From: Carposina sasakii
Taxonomy: Eukaryota; Arthropoda; Insecta; Lepidoptera; Carposinidae
DNA length: 64,000 bases
Assembly (NCBI GenBank): GCA_014607495.2
Contig: CP053149.1
Span: 13,962,120-14,026,119, forward strand
Reading direction: 5' to 3'
Shown here: positions 1 through 11,790 of the stretch, one piece after another
Position numbering within the stretch: the stretch's first letter is position 1
Layout: the number at the start of each line of letters is the position of its first letter
Program-made: the position numbers and the translations under genes
Notes under the pieces: model-generated
Told to the model about the DNA's origin: nothing
The model's input: the letters and a program-made list of their open reading frames with translations, nothing else
The model's database searches: none

Positions 1-305
1 ATCTTGACTAAGATAAATTTATAAAAACGCTTCTCCATTAATACAATCCGTTAGGATATGGTTGATCGTTTCATCTTTAAACATTGTGCTGAGGGATTCA
101 GCTTTGTTTGCCGAGATTTGGCTAGTGTATAGCTATCGGGATGAAGAATACTGTTGCCAATATGTAATTTAGAAAAGAGATGGTAAAATTCGTCATCCGA
201 GTAATTGACCCGGTGGCTTAGTGGTTATAGCGGCTGGCACGGTTTGCAGCGGTCGTGGGTTCGATTCCCACTCGGGTGAAGAATTTTTTCCATTTTCTTT
301 ATTAA
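1..305 (+). repeat. tRNA-headed interspersed repeat, family T, copy 1
   Basis: The tRNA-like core has an A-box-like stretch at about 213-232 and a perfect B box (GGTTCGATTCC) at 258-268, followed by CCCACTCGGGTGAA. The same core lies on the opposite strand at 38131-38395, and a third interrupted copy lies at 45080-45385. Compared with the 38 kb copy, this one has about 95 extra bases between 'catcttta' and 'gaaaagagatgg' (about 90-172), probably a later insertion. The would-be acceptor stem is mispaired, so this is a SINE-like element and not a working tRNA gene. The left end may continue beyond the window. Confidence 0.7.
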
Positions 306-1289
306 TAATTTTATAAAATTGAATTTTCCTGAACAAAGTTTACTTCTAAGTATTTCAGAGCAGTCTATAGACCTAGTCGCGGAGAACAGTTCAAGTATAA
401 TATAAATTCTTAATATTTTAAGTTTAACTTCAACACAACGTTTAATAACAGTGGTCAGTGCCGACAACTAATGTATACTCATTGAAGATCATTAAGACAT
501 AAACACTTGTGTTTAAATAAATATTCCGACATGATTATGTGGTTGATAGCCAACCATTTTCTGTGCTGCCATATTTGGATTATAAAAATGCCTATTAAAT
601 TGTACAAAATGACTTATGGAATGTTGAACCCGTGTGTTATAATTCTACTGTAGAGATTTAAGGGCCTCATCTATCTGAAATTTAGTAAGAAATATAATTA
701 GAAATGTTAGATTTAGTTTGACTATTGGTAGTTTTTTACTTTTTTTTAGGTACATTTGCTTTTTTTGCTTTTAAATTAACAGAACCAAAGAAATATATGA
801 CCAAAATAATTTTAAGCGTTTAAGTATTACGTTCTTAAAACAAATTAAAGCTATTTCTAACTCTAAAAATCTCTTATAATATACTATTAAAAACTGCTCC
901 ATGTCTCTACTACCGAAAAATGGGGAAATTACCTAATATGGCAACACAAATCGACAATAACAGGCCCCAGTCGATTACGTGCTATGTACCTTGCACTCGC
1001 AACAGCGCTCCGGGCTACTGTCACGCATCATTCGGCGTCATTATCAATTACACCGCGAATCCGCAATATACTGCGAAGTATGGGAACACGAAGGTATGTG
1101 GTGTTGCCAGCCAAATGCCGGATTTGCTTGTAATGTCCGTGTTTTGTCTTAAAATTTTATATTCAATAAAACAGCCGTGGAAACTTGCGTTTGTCGCGAT
1201 TTATTTTACGTTGTTTTAAAATGTATTCCCATAATATCTCGTTATTTTTCTTTGAGGCCCATATACATGATACCATTCATTTATTGATA
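306..1289. other. Intergenic, no gene recognised; small GC-richer island
   Basis: Mostly AT-rich unique sequence. A GC-richer, non-repetitive stretch at about 955-1110 has an open frame of about 100 codons. I recognise no domain in it and see no supporting exon structure, so it is left uncalled. It could be a conserved non-coding element. Confidence 0.4.
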
Positions 1290-1545
1290 ATTAATAAATA
1301 AAGAAATATATATTCACACACTTCACAACACATTGACCTAGTCCACATTAAGATCCCTAAGGACTTGTGTCGTGGGTACTAAGCAACGGTATATCAATAC
1401 ATAGATAAGTATAGAAACATCCATGACTCGGAAACAAACATCGATATTCATCATATCAATGTATGCACCTACCGGGATTCGAACCCAGGACCTATGACGT
1501 CGCAGGCAGGGCCACTACCAACTACACCAATCGGCCGTCAAATAC
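1290..1545 (-). repeat. tRNA-derived SINE, family S, copy 1
   Basis: Read on the minus strand, the element starts with a tRNA-like head. An A-box-like motif lies at 1512-1529 and a perfect B box (GGTTCGAATCC) at 1475-1485. An AT-rich tail of AATAAATA type ends near 1290. A second, truncated copy sits inside a MITE at about 44448-44655 and has lost part of the B-box region. Confidence 0.8.
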
Positions 1546-2107
1546 AATTGACTAATAATGGTTTCATATAAATGGGATTTTCGTTTTGGTGACAATAATG
1601 TCTTCAAAATATGATTTTCATCATACAAAGTAAATTGTAGGTATATTATCTATTTACATATGTAGTACAGTTATTTAAAAAGTGTTAATAATAGTGGATA
1701 GTCTCAAAAATACGAGTAATGTAGGTCATTGGTATAACTTTAATATTTGTAAGTACCTACTATAACTGCAGCGAAGATTTGAACACTTGCTTCTGTCTCA
1801 TCAACGAAAAATCTCATAATGCTATGCTAATGAAAATAAATATTCCTGGGACGTACAATTAGAAAACTTTAGATGGCTATAAAAAAGGTTATAAATCAGT
1901 GAAGGGAGGGCTAAGGACTAAGGGTGGCCATACACTTTTAATAGAGCCACGAACAAATTGATATTTTAAATTAAATTATGTGAGGAAACTGTAACTTATC
2001 TTGCCGTAATAGTGATTGTAGCTTTGATTTACTTGTTTACATAGATAGTGGCGACACACTTCTATTTTTATGTAACTGCGCCCAAAGAAAGGTTGTGTTT
2101 TTTAGTG
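1546..2107. other. Intergenic, nothing recognised
   Basis: AT-rich sequence with no exon-like open frame and no repeat that I can match inside the window. Confidence 0.4.
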
Positions 2108-2475
2108 TATGTTGGACTCCGTCCGCGTGGACTACAGAAATAACAAAATGTCGAAATTATCCGGGATAAAAACATTTCCCCGGGATAAAAAGTAGCCTAT
2201 ATGTTAAGTGGGACCTGTCACAATATATTCCTGAAAACTACATCGTAGTCGGTTCAGCCGTTTCTGAGATTAGCGTGCACAAACGCACAGATAAACAGAC
2301 AAACCGACAAAAATTCCAAAAATCATTCTTTTGGGTACTATTGCGTTGATAAAGGTCTCCTATATTTTTTTTCTCATATATCTTCCATGTATAGACAGCG
2401 ATCCGTTTAATTTCTATTATACTCGTATGTATAGATAGATAGATAGAAGAAGTTATAGATAGAAGATGTATAGAT
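2108..2475 (+). repeat. Interspersed repeat family R, near full copy
   Basis: It begins with a GACTCCGTCCGCGTGGACTA motif, continues through 'aaagtagcctatatgttaag' and 'ggttcagccgtttctgag', and ends in a run of gata/gatag units. It is nearly identical to 62495-62836, which implies recent spread. Diverged relatives lie at 8850-9050, 9490-9715 and 54818-55436, and a fold-back pair at 63665-63862. The type (GC-rich head, 'cggttcagccgtttc', cagacaga runs) is common in lepidopteran genomes and resembles non-LTR retroelement 3' ends, but I cannot name the clade. Confidence 0.75.
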
Positions 2476-2614
2476 TTCTTTTGCACTTTCTAGAGCCTAA
2501 ACGGCTTGTAGCATTTGAGCTTGAGAGGTATCTAGTCGTGAAAGTGACACATAATTTCATTTTTACGCAGAATTGTACATTTAAATAAACGTTTGAAGCT
2601 TAGAACACTATACC

Positions 2615-2686
2615 ATACGCCAACCGTCGTGGCACACGCAGTCATAAAACGTTATATGACAGCGCGTGCCACGACGGTTGGCGTAT
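2615..2686. repeat. 72-nt hairpin with a perfect 21-bp stem
   Basis: The 21 bases at 2615-2635 are exactly reverse-complementary to 2666-2686. The loop can pair further through gtcata/tatgac. The size and perfection resemble a tiny fold-back MITE or a miRNA-like precursor. Nothing in the flanks separates these possibilities. Confidence 0.8.
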
Positions 2687-3739
2687 AGGTATTAACAGAA
2701 CATGCAATAGATACTTTACAGTGATGGATACTTTTGCAAGCAATACATTTTGTAATGAAAATCGACTCTTTGATCTTGAAATTAAAAAGGGGTTGCATAT
2801 CCTTAGGGGTTGTATTAAATGCCCTTTTCTTCTAGATTTCTAGCCAAGGTAAATTACTGTATGTAGCGATACAGCCTGCGTAGATCAAGTTGTGCTATCT
2901 GCAATCTTGCCAGCATTGCCAGGTTTTTCAAGCTTTGGCATGTCTAGTAAAATGTTATTAAAACTATTTAAACTATTCTTGATGAAATAATAATCTATTA
3001 TTTAGGTATTAAACGTTCGCAAAATATTAACCTCGAGTAAGGTGCTGATAGCTTAGAGCTTACCAACCTTCGTTTTACCTACTTTTAGCTAAATAGGTAA
3101 TATTTATTAGTATTCATAGTTGCCTTTTACTTTAATTAACACAAACCTAGTTAATACTATCTAAGGAAATCAAGATCCAACTTCATACAGGGAAAGCCTA
3201 TGAGATGCGCGCGCGCATCCTCGAGGCAAGATCTCGTTAGCGTGCGCATGCGACATTTCACGTCGGCTAATTGCGAGCATTTAGCCATCGATAAACCGCC
3301 GCGCTGGCTCGTCTTCAAGCATAGATTAGATACCAATTTAGTACAGATGTGTCACTATAAGAACAATGTAGGTAGGTATCCAAAAACTGTAATATTATAT
3401 TAAGGTACACTAGTCTGGATTCAACTTTAGAATCCGGGAAAGCTTCATAGAGAACGGTGGAGGAAGAGCAGATTTTTATAGCCTTAAATAATTTAAATAT
3501 TGTTCAGTTAGAAAAATTGCATGTACCTACACCGTTACATAAGATTTTTTCTGCTAGATAAATAATCCTAACAAGGCCCGATTTTTCCAATAGGCAGATA
3601 GCCTTTCTCTAAAACTTGATCAAGATAGAGACAGCATTAACTTTATCCTTCGCACAGACTATCTGACCAAAAAAATTGGCTCTTAGTCTCGAATATTATC
3701 CATCAACTATACGCGACTGCAAAGAAGTGGTAGGTAAGT
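2687..3739. other. Intergenic; partial dispersed repeat
   Basis: Bases about 3574-3660 (cccgatttttccaa ... cttgatcaagatagagacag) match the segment at about 53878-53955 downstream of Wnt6 and are a short interspersed repeat. A CpG-rich unique patch lies at about 3205-3320. No gene is recognised. Confidence 0.5.
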
Positions 3740-4008
3740 ATAAAGCGCAATATACACTGAGCCCGCCCGGGCCGCCAACACAACCCAGCGGCCTATAAGA
3801 AAAGAATCATGTCGGCAACATGTGCCCGCGCGTGTTGCCCGCCGACGCTCGACCCGTAGTCACTTACTGCCAAATAACTTTATCATCTCAAGCCGCCGAT
3901 AAAATTTTCCGACTTGCAATAAGTGAAGTCGCCAACTAGCCCGCCGACAAAAAGTTGCCGACATAGGTCGGCGGCGGCCCGGCGGGCTTAGTGTGTAATG
4001 CGCTTTAT
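3740..4008. mobile_element. GC-rich MITE with terminal inverted repeats
   Basis: The left end (ATAAAGCGCAATATACACTG, then AGCCCGCCCGGGCCGCC) is the imperfect reverse complement of the right end (GGCGGCCCGGCGGGCTTAGTG, then TGTAATGCGCTTTAT). The 269-bp element carries no coding sequence and is much richer in GC than its surroundings. The ends suggest a non-autonomous DNA transposon, superfamily uncertain. Confidence 0.75.
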
Positions 4009-6597
4009 AATTTCACGCCTGGTAGGTATTTATCTACATATTTGATTTGGCTCGCTTACAGTAAGCTAGCTACCATCTACCTACATGTAAGAAACATAAG
4101 ATCACCTACCACATAGTATTTTCTGTGAAGCAGAATTCAGAATTCCCTGACAACGTGGGTTATTTCAAATATAATTTTCGGCGTTCTCTATACGCATGCA
4201 TTCTACAATTTATACTTTGCTGGTACATCAATATTGGCATCTCCGATTTATTCTACCATGTCTATGACGTGTCTCAACCTTGACAATAATATATGAATGA
4301 AATTGAATAACTACCCGCACAATATAAAAATAATTAAATTATGAATTAAAATAAGCATTAAAAGATCTATGTGAATATGGTAACAAGATACAATGCATGG
4401 TATTTTTGTTTATCGGTAATAAACTCTTACTCTTAGCCTATGCTATAGGTAAATTATTCGGGGCAGCCTAGAATACATCTGACATACATAGAAGAGTCAC
4501 TGATATTTTACATCTCATCCCGGCAGTCTTGCCAATCGTAGGAGGTTTCGCGTACAAATACGAGATTTAGAGGTCCCGGACCCGGATGGACGTAACCTCA
4601 TAACCATCCTCATGCGAATTTGAGGTTGTATTGTCAAAGTACGAGAATTTAGATCATGTACGTGTACAAGTATCGTCGTCTTTTTCCAAACATTCAAACA
4701 CACGGACAACCTTTTATACAGTTAATTGGAAATACTAAACTCGCGGACAGGCTTTCATACAGTTAATAGGAAATACTGCACATATTTTCTTGGCAAGACA
4801 TAGTTGACCGTCTGCAATCGGAATACTCTATGAATATTTATTATCTGTTCTATCGATTAGTTTCCGTTAGCATTCTGCAAAACTCTCTATTGCCCGTTTG
4901 TATAAAGAACATAACTTTGCGATAACGTTTTATTTCTACACGCTAAATTGTGCGAAAAGGTTCTATCACTTATAAAGCTTTGATCATGTACATGACTAAG
5001 AAAACTGTATAGTATTGTCTGGACCTTTATCAAAATCATGGAACGTTGGTTTTGATGAAAAGAAAATTTTGATTAACCTTACAGTTTTATTTCAAGGTGG
5101 AGTTCCGAGAACGGTAGACTTTTATAGATTCCAGTTTAAAGAACCAGTTATAAATAAAGTTGTAAAATCTAGAAGATCATTTTGTATTTTTACTAGAATG
5201 AGAGTTAGGAATAATTAGGCAATCAGGGGGAATGTCTTTCCTGATTAATCACCATAACGATTTCTCGGGTCTATACGAATTTCTGGACGAATTTCACAAA
5301 ATAATTAGGATTTGTACCTTTAAAGTGCGGAATCGAAACTTACATTTCCAATGGATTCAGTATCGGAGGAATACCCTACAATTGACGCAAATATATTTCC
5401 ATTAAAGTTATTTAAGATAATAGGTACGAGTATTAAGCGTGTCTCTATTTACAAATGTTTCGAATATTTTTATTACCCACAAAATTTTTATTCCTTCCTT
5501 TAAAAGCATCTGCATTCTCCATTCAATCGATTGTTTGTATTTCATCCAAAATCGATGTATTAATCAAAATCAAACGCGATGTAAGTGAGGACGGGACAGG
5601 GCGTAATTTGTCAGTGGTATCGATATTATCGATTGGTCGATGCTAGAAATTAGTAATTTATCATATTAATCGATCTAATTTCGTCAGTTCTCCCGGTGAG
5701 CGATGGAGGTCGCTGTGGGAACGCCACCGCGGGTGCGGAGTCATTCCATAGACCATGTAGACTACAGAAGAGATACTTGAGATATTTCAAATAGATGTTT
5801 TATTTCGGGGAGTCCTCTTTGTAACTAAAATTATCAAAATAGCACGTCAACTACAGAAAAGACACTTTAGACATTTCAAATATTTCATTAGGGGTAGGCC
5901 TATGTCCAACCGAAATGATGTAAATAAAATAAACATATAAATAAATTTGATGTTATTTATTTAGCTACTTAAGATATAATCCTACATCCATACTTGACAC
6001 TATCACTTACTTTCATCAAATTCTATTTAGTCTATTCCAATGGTTTTGGTTCTAAGACAACTGCACAAATAGGTAGTAGTTTTTGTAAAGAACAGTGAAT
6101 AGCTATGATATTATAATTTCGTGGATCTTATCCATTTAATTTATGAGTTTGCCAAGGCTAGCAAGCCTTTTTATAAGCAAGTTCAAGGAGAAAGTCCTTC
6201 TTTATACAAAGAGAGGTGTATATGATATTCACCTTTCTTAAATGATAGGTGACACATATAACATGATCATCGACATATTCAGTTTAAATACAGTAAAAAC
6301 GTAAGAATCGATACAAAATTCGTACAAGAATCGATACGTTACCCAAGCCACCGGTAAATCAACCTACGGTAGGTAAGTAAATTCATTCTCGGTTGGATTA
6401 ATCTATGCAAAACATTAGTGCTGCGACCACCAGTGAGGTATCCGCCTAGACACGGGAATATTTGGATTGTGCTTCAATTAATAGTCATTGTGGCTTCATT
6501 CGTTGTTTTTGTGTGGGCATGCCATTCCGTTTGCGTTTTACCCGACATAAAGAAGGGTAAATACTACTATGTAGTTAACAGTACTATGTACACTATA
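4009..6597. other. Intergenic, no gene recognised
   Basis: AT-rich unique sequence. Short open frames around 5015-5220 and 5455-5650 show neither recognisable domains nor exon borders. A GC patch at about 5690-5755 (ctcccggtgagcgatggaggtc ...) is unexplained. Confidence 0.4.
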
Positions 6598-7048
6598 CAG
6601 GGTGTGTGTGACAGCCAGGCAAATACTGAAATACTGAACAAGTACCATTGTTTTGAGTTATACCCACGACAGTGTTATTACTCGCAGGAAATACATATTT
6701 CATTATCCGTAATGTTGGCTTTACGCGCCTATTGTATCGGGTGTTCCTGTGACTAGTTAAATGGGCTTATTGGTTATTGTGTGAAACATAGCTGTTTTTT
6801 GGATCACTTGTGACTCTCCTCTGGGGTTGATTAGTAGTACTTTTTTGGGACCTACTTTTTTATTTTGATAATCATCCATAGGTAAAAAAATTTTTTTAAG
6901 TCATTATCAAGGCCTACTTAAACGAACTACACAATTTTTTGTCGGAAAATTTTGGAATTTCCATCCGAAAATTTTCTGTGGATTTCGCCTCAAAATTATG
7001 GTCTGAAGTCGCCATAGCAATATTTTCCTGGCTGTCACAAACACCCTG
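6598..7048. mobile_element. TA-flanked TIR element, family C, copy 1
   Basis: The ends CAGGGTGTGTGTGACAGCC and GGCTGTCACAAACACCCTG are inverted repeats, flanked on both sides by TA (6596-6597 and 7049-7050). That is a target-site duplication of Tc1/mariner type. The 451-bp interior has no transposase frame, so the element is non-autonomous. A copy in the opposite orientation is at 61876-62307. Confidence 0.85.
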
Positions 7049-8849
7049 TATATCAGTTGGATACAATGAGTTTGTTTATTATAAAATCATTGGCTGGATA
7101 AAATCAATTTGTTTTTATGGGTAATATGGACCAAGTAATACCTAACGGTGAAGTGTAAAAAGAGGTCTTATTTAAAGAGGTATTAGGTACCTAATGCTAA
7201 ATTATTAATAAGTTCTTAAGTAGTATGTATTTTGTTAATACCAGTTTAATACTATCTAAAATTACAATTTTATTCATAGAATGTGCCTTTAAAAAACTTA
7301 CTTTTAAAACCCCTCACTCACATGCCTTTAGCTTCAAAAATGTTCTTTTGTTCCGTTCATAAATTCCGCCGTCATCGAGCATTGTTTCTCGACGAATCCG
7401 ACAGGGGGCGAAATTGTTTCGCGCCGAGAAATTTCAAATCGAGAACTTTTGGAATTCGAAATCTGAAATTAATAAAAAGCTGGCAGAAGCGTTCGTGTTT
7501 TAAGCTTAGGTGGTTCTGTATAAAATGGGCTCTATTAATATTTCCAAATATCGTCGTATATGTACTAAGTAAGGGGGTTAGCCAGGAAATTAAAAAGCTG
7601 CATTTTTTATCAATTTGACGTTATTTCGTTACGAAAATCACTTATTTGTAGAACCAATGAATAAGACTTATGTATAACGTAATTTGAATTCCATATCATA
7701 GACATTATGACAGTTATTTAAAATGCTCTCCTGAAAATCTACTTTTTGTAATTAGAACAAGTGTGTGCTCTAAGCCATCGACATTCTAAAACATAGATTC
7801 ACTTTTATATCTCAACAGTTACCTATATAAATATTGAATTAATTTCAATATATTTATTTCAATATATAATGATACAGCATCGTGTTTATAAATATAACGA
7901 GATGTTAAATCATTTAGTGCCATTATGATGCCATTGACATAAGGTCAAAGCACCTTTAATGTATTGTTAACTGATTAGAGGCTGATTAGGTAACACACTA
8001 TTTCGATTGAATGTTAGATGAAACTATTATTTAATTTATTAATATAAGCTTGCTTTTCTGCATTGTAATTTTTATTGTTCGTTTTTATATTAGACTGCTT
8101 GTTTCAAAATTAAATAAAGTAAAGAATGATGGGTCTTTTTGCTTGCTGATATTCTGCCGTGATGCAAAGTGGCAAGGATGTCAGTAGGTAAATGTGCTAG
8201 TATTTTTAATGAGCATATGATAAAACTAAAATCATACTATCAATGGGCCAAAAAAGGGGTTTATTTGCTATAATTTTTTGGTACGGATCCTTAAAATGTG
8301 AGTATTTGACAGGCGATTCGGGTGCGGGGCAGCGGGGGCGCTGGGCGTGGCTGGGCGGGGCTTGCGCGCGCACATGTTCTTTATTCGAATGTTATCCTCT
8401 TTCATTGTTAGCGGGCAAAGGTGATGCTAGGTGTTATGCCATGTGTGAAATGATAGCAGGATTGGATTACGCAGATAGTATTAGAGGTTTTCGAACTCTG
8501 CACGATAAGTACCTTGTCTTCTGCACGATACCTTGTCTTTCTGCACTGTTAGGTGACTCGAATGCAAATGTTAAGTACTCGTACGTAGGTACCTCATACA
8601 GTTGTAAGAAGTAGAAAGATAGACGTTACTGGATATGTATGTAGGTAAGTATACCATAAGTAGATGGGTAGGTACCATAAAATTTAACTAATTATATTTA
8701 GTGTATATTCTGTATATTCCAATATTTGTATTGGAATCTCTGACTTACCTAATAGGTACATCCACTGAGTTCAACTAACAGTAAGACTTGATTAACTTGG
8801 TGACAAAGAATGTGACAAACGAATAGTAGTTTAGTTTATGTAGATACCA
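7049..8849. other. Intergenic; unique GC-richer patches
   Basis: A non-repetitive patch at about 7345-7500 has a 111-codon open frame with no recognisable domain. A CpG-rich stretch at about 8315-8375 contains ggggcagcggggg, ggcgtggct and GGGCGGGGC (GC-box-like motifs). No exon could be supported. Confidence 0.4.
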
Positions 8850-9050
8850 GCAGCCGCCCACGGCTTCGCCCGCGTGTGAGTGGATTATTGCCGTGCGAAA
8901 TCGGGCGGGAAGTCACACATTATAAACATTCCTTGAGAATCACTCTATCTAAGAAAACCGCATCAAAATCCGTTCACTAGTTTGAAAGATCTAAGCATAC
9001 ATTGGGACAGATAGCAGAAAGCGACTTTGTTTTATAATACTTATGTAGTG
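8850..9050 (+). repeat. Diverged copy of repeat family R
   Basis: It opens with 'cagccgcccacggcttcgcccgcg' and runs through 'aatccgttcactagtttg' and 'gggacagatagcagaaagcg', ending in 'ataatacttatgtagtg'. This is the usual order of motifs in this repeat type, but strongly diverged from the 2108 and 62495 copies. Confidence 0.55.
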
Positions 9051-9247
9051 ATTTACTACGAGTCACGAGTTTGCTACGAGGCTACGACTTTTCGTAGCAC
9101 CTACGAGTATTCTATATTAAATTTCCAATTATTACAATACTTTCTCAAGTACTTCATAAATCATGATGTACCTACATTATTTTAGGAACTCATGATTGAC
9201 ACTTATACTTTTGCAACATTAATATTTACTAATATTAATGTTGCAAA

Positions 9248-9482
9248 ATTGTCACTTAGTTCGTGCCTCGGGAAGGACGTCAAACCGTTGGTCCTGCGCC
9301 TGATCTCTCTCCGGTCGTGTCGGCTTTCCGTCCCATCGGACTATGAGAGTAACGGAATAGAGAGTGCATCTGTGTTTGCGCACACACTTGTGCACTATAA
9401 TATCTCCTGCGTACCTGGCCAATCTCCGTAGAGATTGGTCGCCTTGGCCGAAATACGGTCGGAGATCACCATCATCATCATT
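9248..9482 (+). repeat. Dispersed repeat ending in (atc)n, family L, copy 1
   Basis: About 235 bases match 45779-46012 on the opposite strand almost base for base. The repeat begins near 'cacttagttcgtgcctcggg' and ends 'cggtcggagatcaccatcatcatca'. The trinucleotide tail suggests a 3' end of a target-primed retroelement (inference). Its apparent open frame is not a gene. Confidence 0.8.
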
Positions 9483-9489
9483 TACTAAT

Positions 9490-9715
9490 AATTATCAGCC
9501 GCCCGCAACTTCGTTTGCATGAACTATAAAATTCCCTTAAATTCGTTTCCGTGGGAAATTCTGCAATAGTTGTGGCCTAAGTAGGTAACTTCTTAATATA
9601 CTTACCAGCTATCGGCAAGTAAAAGTGCCCCAAAAATCAGTTCTGCCGTTTCAGAGATAGCCTATAGAACAAATAGATAGACAGACAGGTAGGCAAAAAT
9701 ATACCGATGTATAAT
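9490..9715 (+). repeat. Diverged copy of repeat family R
   Basis: It starts 'cagccgcccgcaacttcgtttgc' and contains 'cagttctgccgtttcagagatagcc' followed by 'gatagacagacaggtaggcaaaaata', the same motif order as family R. Confidence 0.55.
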
Positions 9716-9728
9716 ACACCGTATAGGT

Positions 9729-9915
9729 CAGTGGTTCCCAAAGTGGTCCAGGTGGACCCCCAGGGGCCTACAGGAGACTCGACGGGGGTCTACGTTGGCG
9801 TGAAAAAATTGAGGTTCACAATTAATTTGTATGTGATGTAGGCCTGTAGGGGGTCCACCAGAACCAGTAAACTTTTGAAAGGGGTCTACGAGAAATAAAA
9901 GTTTGGGAACCTCTG
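9729..9915. mobile_element. hAT-type MITE with 8-bp target duplication
   Basis: Ends CAGTGGTTCCCAAA and TTTGGGAACCTCTG are inverted repeats of the hAT type. The flanking octamers GTATAGGT (9721-9728) and GTGTAGGT (9916-9923) match at 7 of 8 bases, as expected for an aged hAT target-site duplication. The 187-bp interior has no transposase frame. Confidence 0.85.
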
Positions 9916-11505
9916 GTGTAGGTATACAATTATACATCCATTAGCATTTAATAAATAAAACCGTTAATAATAACTAAACAAACAGACACTCCGATTTTAT
10001 TTACATGTATCGATGTAGATTGTCTTAGAGAAATTCTTTCTATAACCCGTGTTTGTTTCACAGATCTCATATCTCACCATCTTCTCACGGAGATCTCACA
10101 AAAAAATCAATCGACAATGATTATGCGAATATGTAATTACATCTAATGCGGCGCTTCGGTATCACTTTGTCTCTAGCTTCAGTGGTAGACCCCTAGCTTC
10201 CATGATAACCATCTTTAACTACCAACTAAGTTATGACATCCTGGTACCTCATACCTTAGTCGATAGGAAATAAAGCTGGATCTCGTATATCTGGAGAGTA
10301 TTTCAAAAGTTGTCGTGTAGATATTGAAGTGTCAATCGCTCCTCCTCCTCAATATCCGTTAATAATCATGTCAATCTCTCATGAGAAAATATTTTCAAGT
10401 CGACGTTTGAGCTTTAACAAACGCAGTTAAATATGTTACGTTTCGATAAACGCGCGTAAGCTTCAAACGATGTTAACGTTGGGAGCTACTCTTTTGGGCG
10501 TTGATACGTCTACGTTTAAGTTAGGTCCATAACGTAAAATTGTAGTTATGATAACTATTAATTTTTGGTGAAGTTTTTGTAACTATTATTCGGTAATTGC
10601 CGCTGTGGGCTTGTGCTTATATAATTAATTTTATTTAATTTTTAAATTGTAATGGGAATCGGCTGAGTAATGGATACGAGTCTAATTTTGATGGGTTAAA
10701 GTTTTTGTCTATAAAACATTTTTGTTGAAACATGTTACATTGTGTTAAGACATGTTAACTGACTGGTCTTTTTCTGTGAATATTGTTATTAAGTGGTTCA
10801 TTTTTATTTGTATATGAAATATTTTTGTAAAGATTTTACTGGTCCATTTCATTTAGCTTAGTAACCAATTTAAAAAGCACATAAGGTTTACATTCAGATT
10901 GTTTATTGCATAAGATATGGGTAAGTATATTCATAATAATGATAATATAATCGATATAATATAAAAAACAAATACACGACATTTTATAGCAAAATGTGTT
11001 GAATATCTTGCAAAATGTATGCTTAGCACATGTTTTGAAAAAATTGAAGCGAGGCCCTTCTTATACCTAAATAAATAAATAAATAAGTAAGTTTATGCCA
11101 CTTCCATGGTTTATGTACCAATCAAATTCGTGCAAAGATATGCATGCATATAGGAAGATTATAGTGTTCATAGTATCACCAAGATGATACATCGCTTCAC
11201 GTAATGACTAATTTAGTAAAGTATTAAATATCAGATATTTCATCAGGATTTCACACTGATGTGTTGGAGCGCTAAAACTCAACACTGAACTTTATTCTCG
11301 CATAATTTCATGTCAGGCCAGTCTGTGGATAGTCAGACCTATCGGGAGATTGACTATGAGGAATAAAAGAGTGTTGTTGGTTCGGAGGGCGAATATCTAT
11401 CTTAAAATACATAGCTAAGAGTGTCAAAACACTACATAATCACTGTAGGAGCACTCATTATCTACAGCCTCGATTAGAATAACGGAGTCAGATGTAAAAG
11501 ACCGG
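9916..11505. other. Intergenic, nothing recognised
   Basis: AT-rich unique sequence with a run of aaat tetranucleotides near 11070. No exon or matched repeat. Confidence 0.4.
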
Positions 11506-11790
11506 CCCCCTTATTACCTAACTAGCAGAAGCAAAGCGACAGCGAAAATTGTACAAAAATCGCTGATTGCTTGTCAAATTCGTATTACGTGAAACGAATT
11601 TTATAAAAACTTTGACATTTGAAGGCGAATTTTATACAATTTATTTATTAAGATTAGGCACACCAACATCACATGTATTAAAAAGGTAGAATAATGATTA
11701 TACATTATAGCACAATACTGATACATGCAATACAATTTTCGCTATCGCTTTGCTTCGGCTTTGCTATTGCTTTGCTAGGTTATGGCTTGA
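11506..11790. mobile_element. Family M MITE, degraded copy
   Basis: The left end (CCCCCTTATTACCTAACTAG, then cagaagcaaagcgacagcgaaaattgtacaa) matches the intact MITE at 45123-45310. The right end (ttttcgctatcgctttgctt ...) has lost the terminal AATAAGGGGG, and about 70 extra bases interrupt the middle. A further scrap (tatcgctttgcttctgcgag) lies near 12497. Confidence 0.7.

Noticed and set aside
209..282. tRNA-like structures at 209-282, 38205-38275 and 45310-45380
   Set aside because: B boxes are good but acceptor and anticodon stems are mispaired, and the surrounding sequence repeats with them, so they are SINE-like, not tRNA genes.
6418..6756. A 112-codon frame with a hydrophobic N-terminal half
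   Set aside because: It runs into the TIR element at 6598, and no homologous domain is recognised.
8243..8614. A 123-codon frame over the GC-box patch
   Set aside because: No domain, signal or splice context; open mainly because of local GC content.
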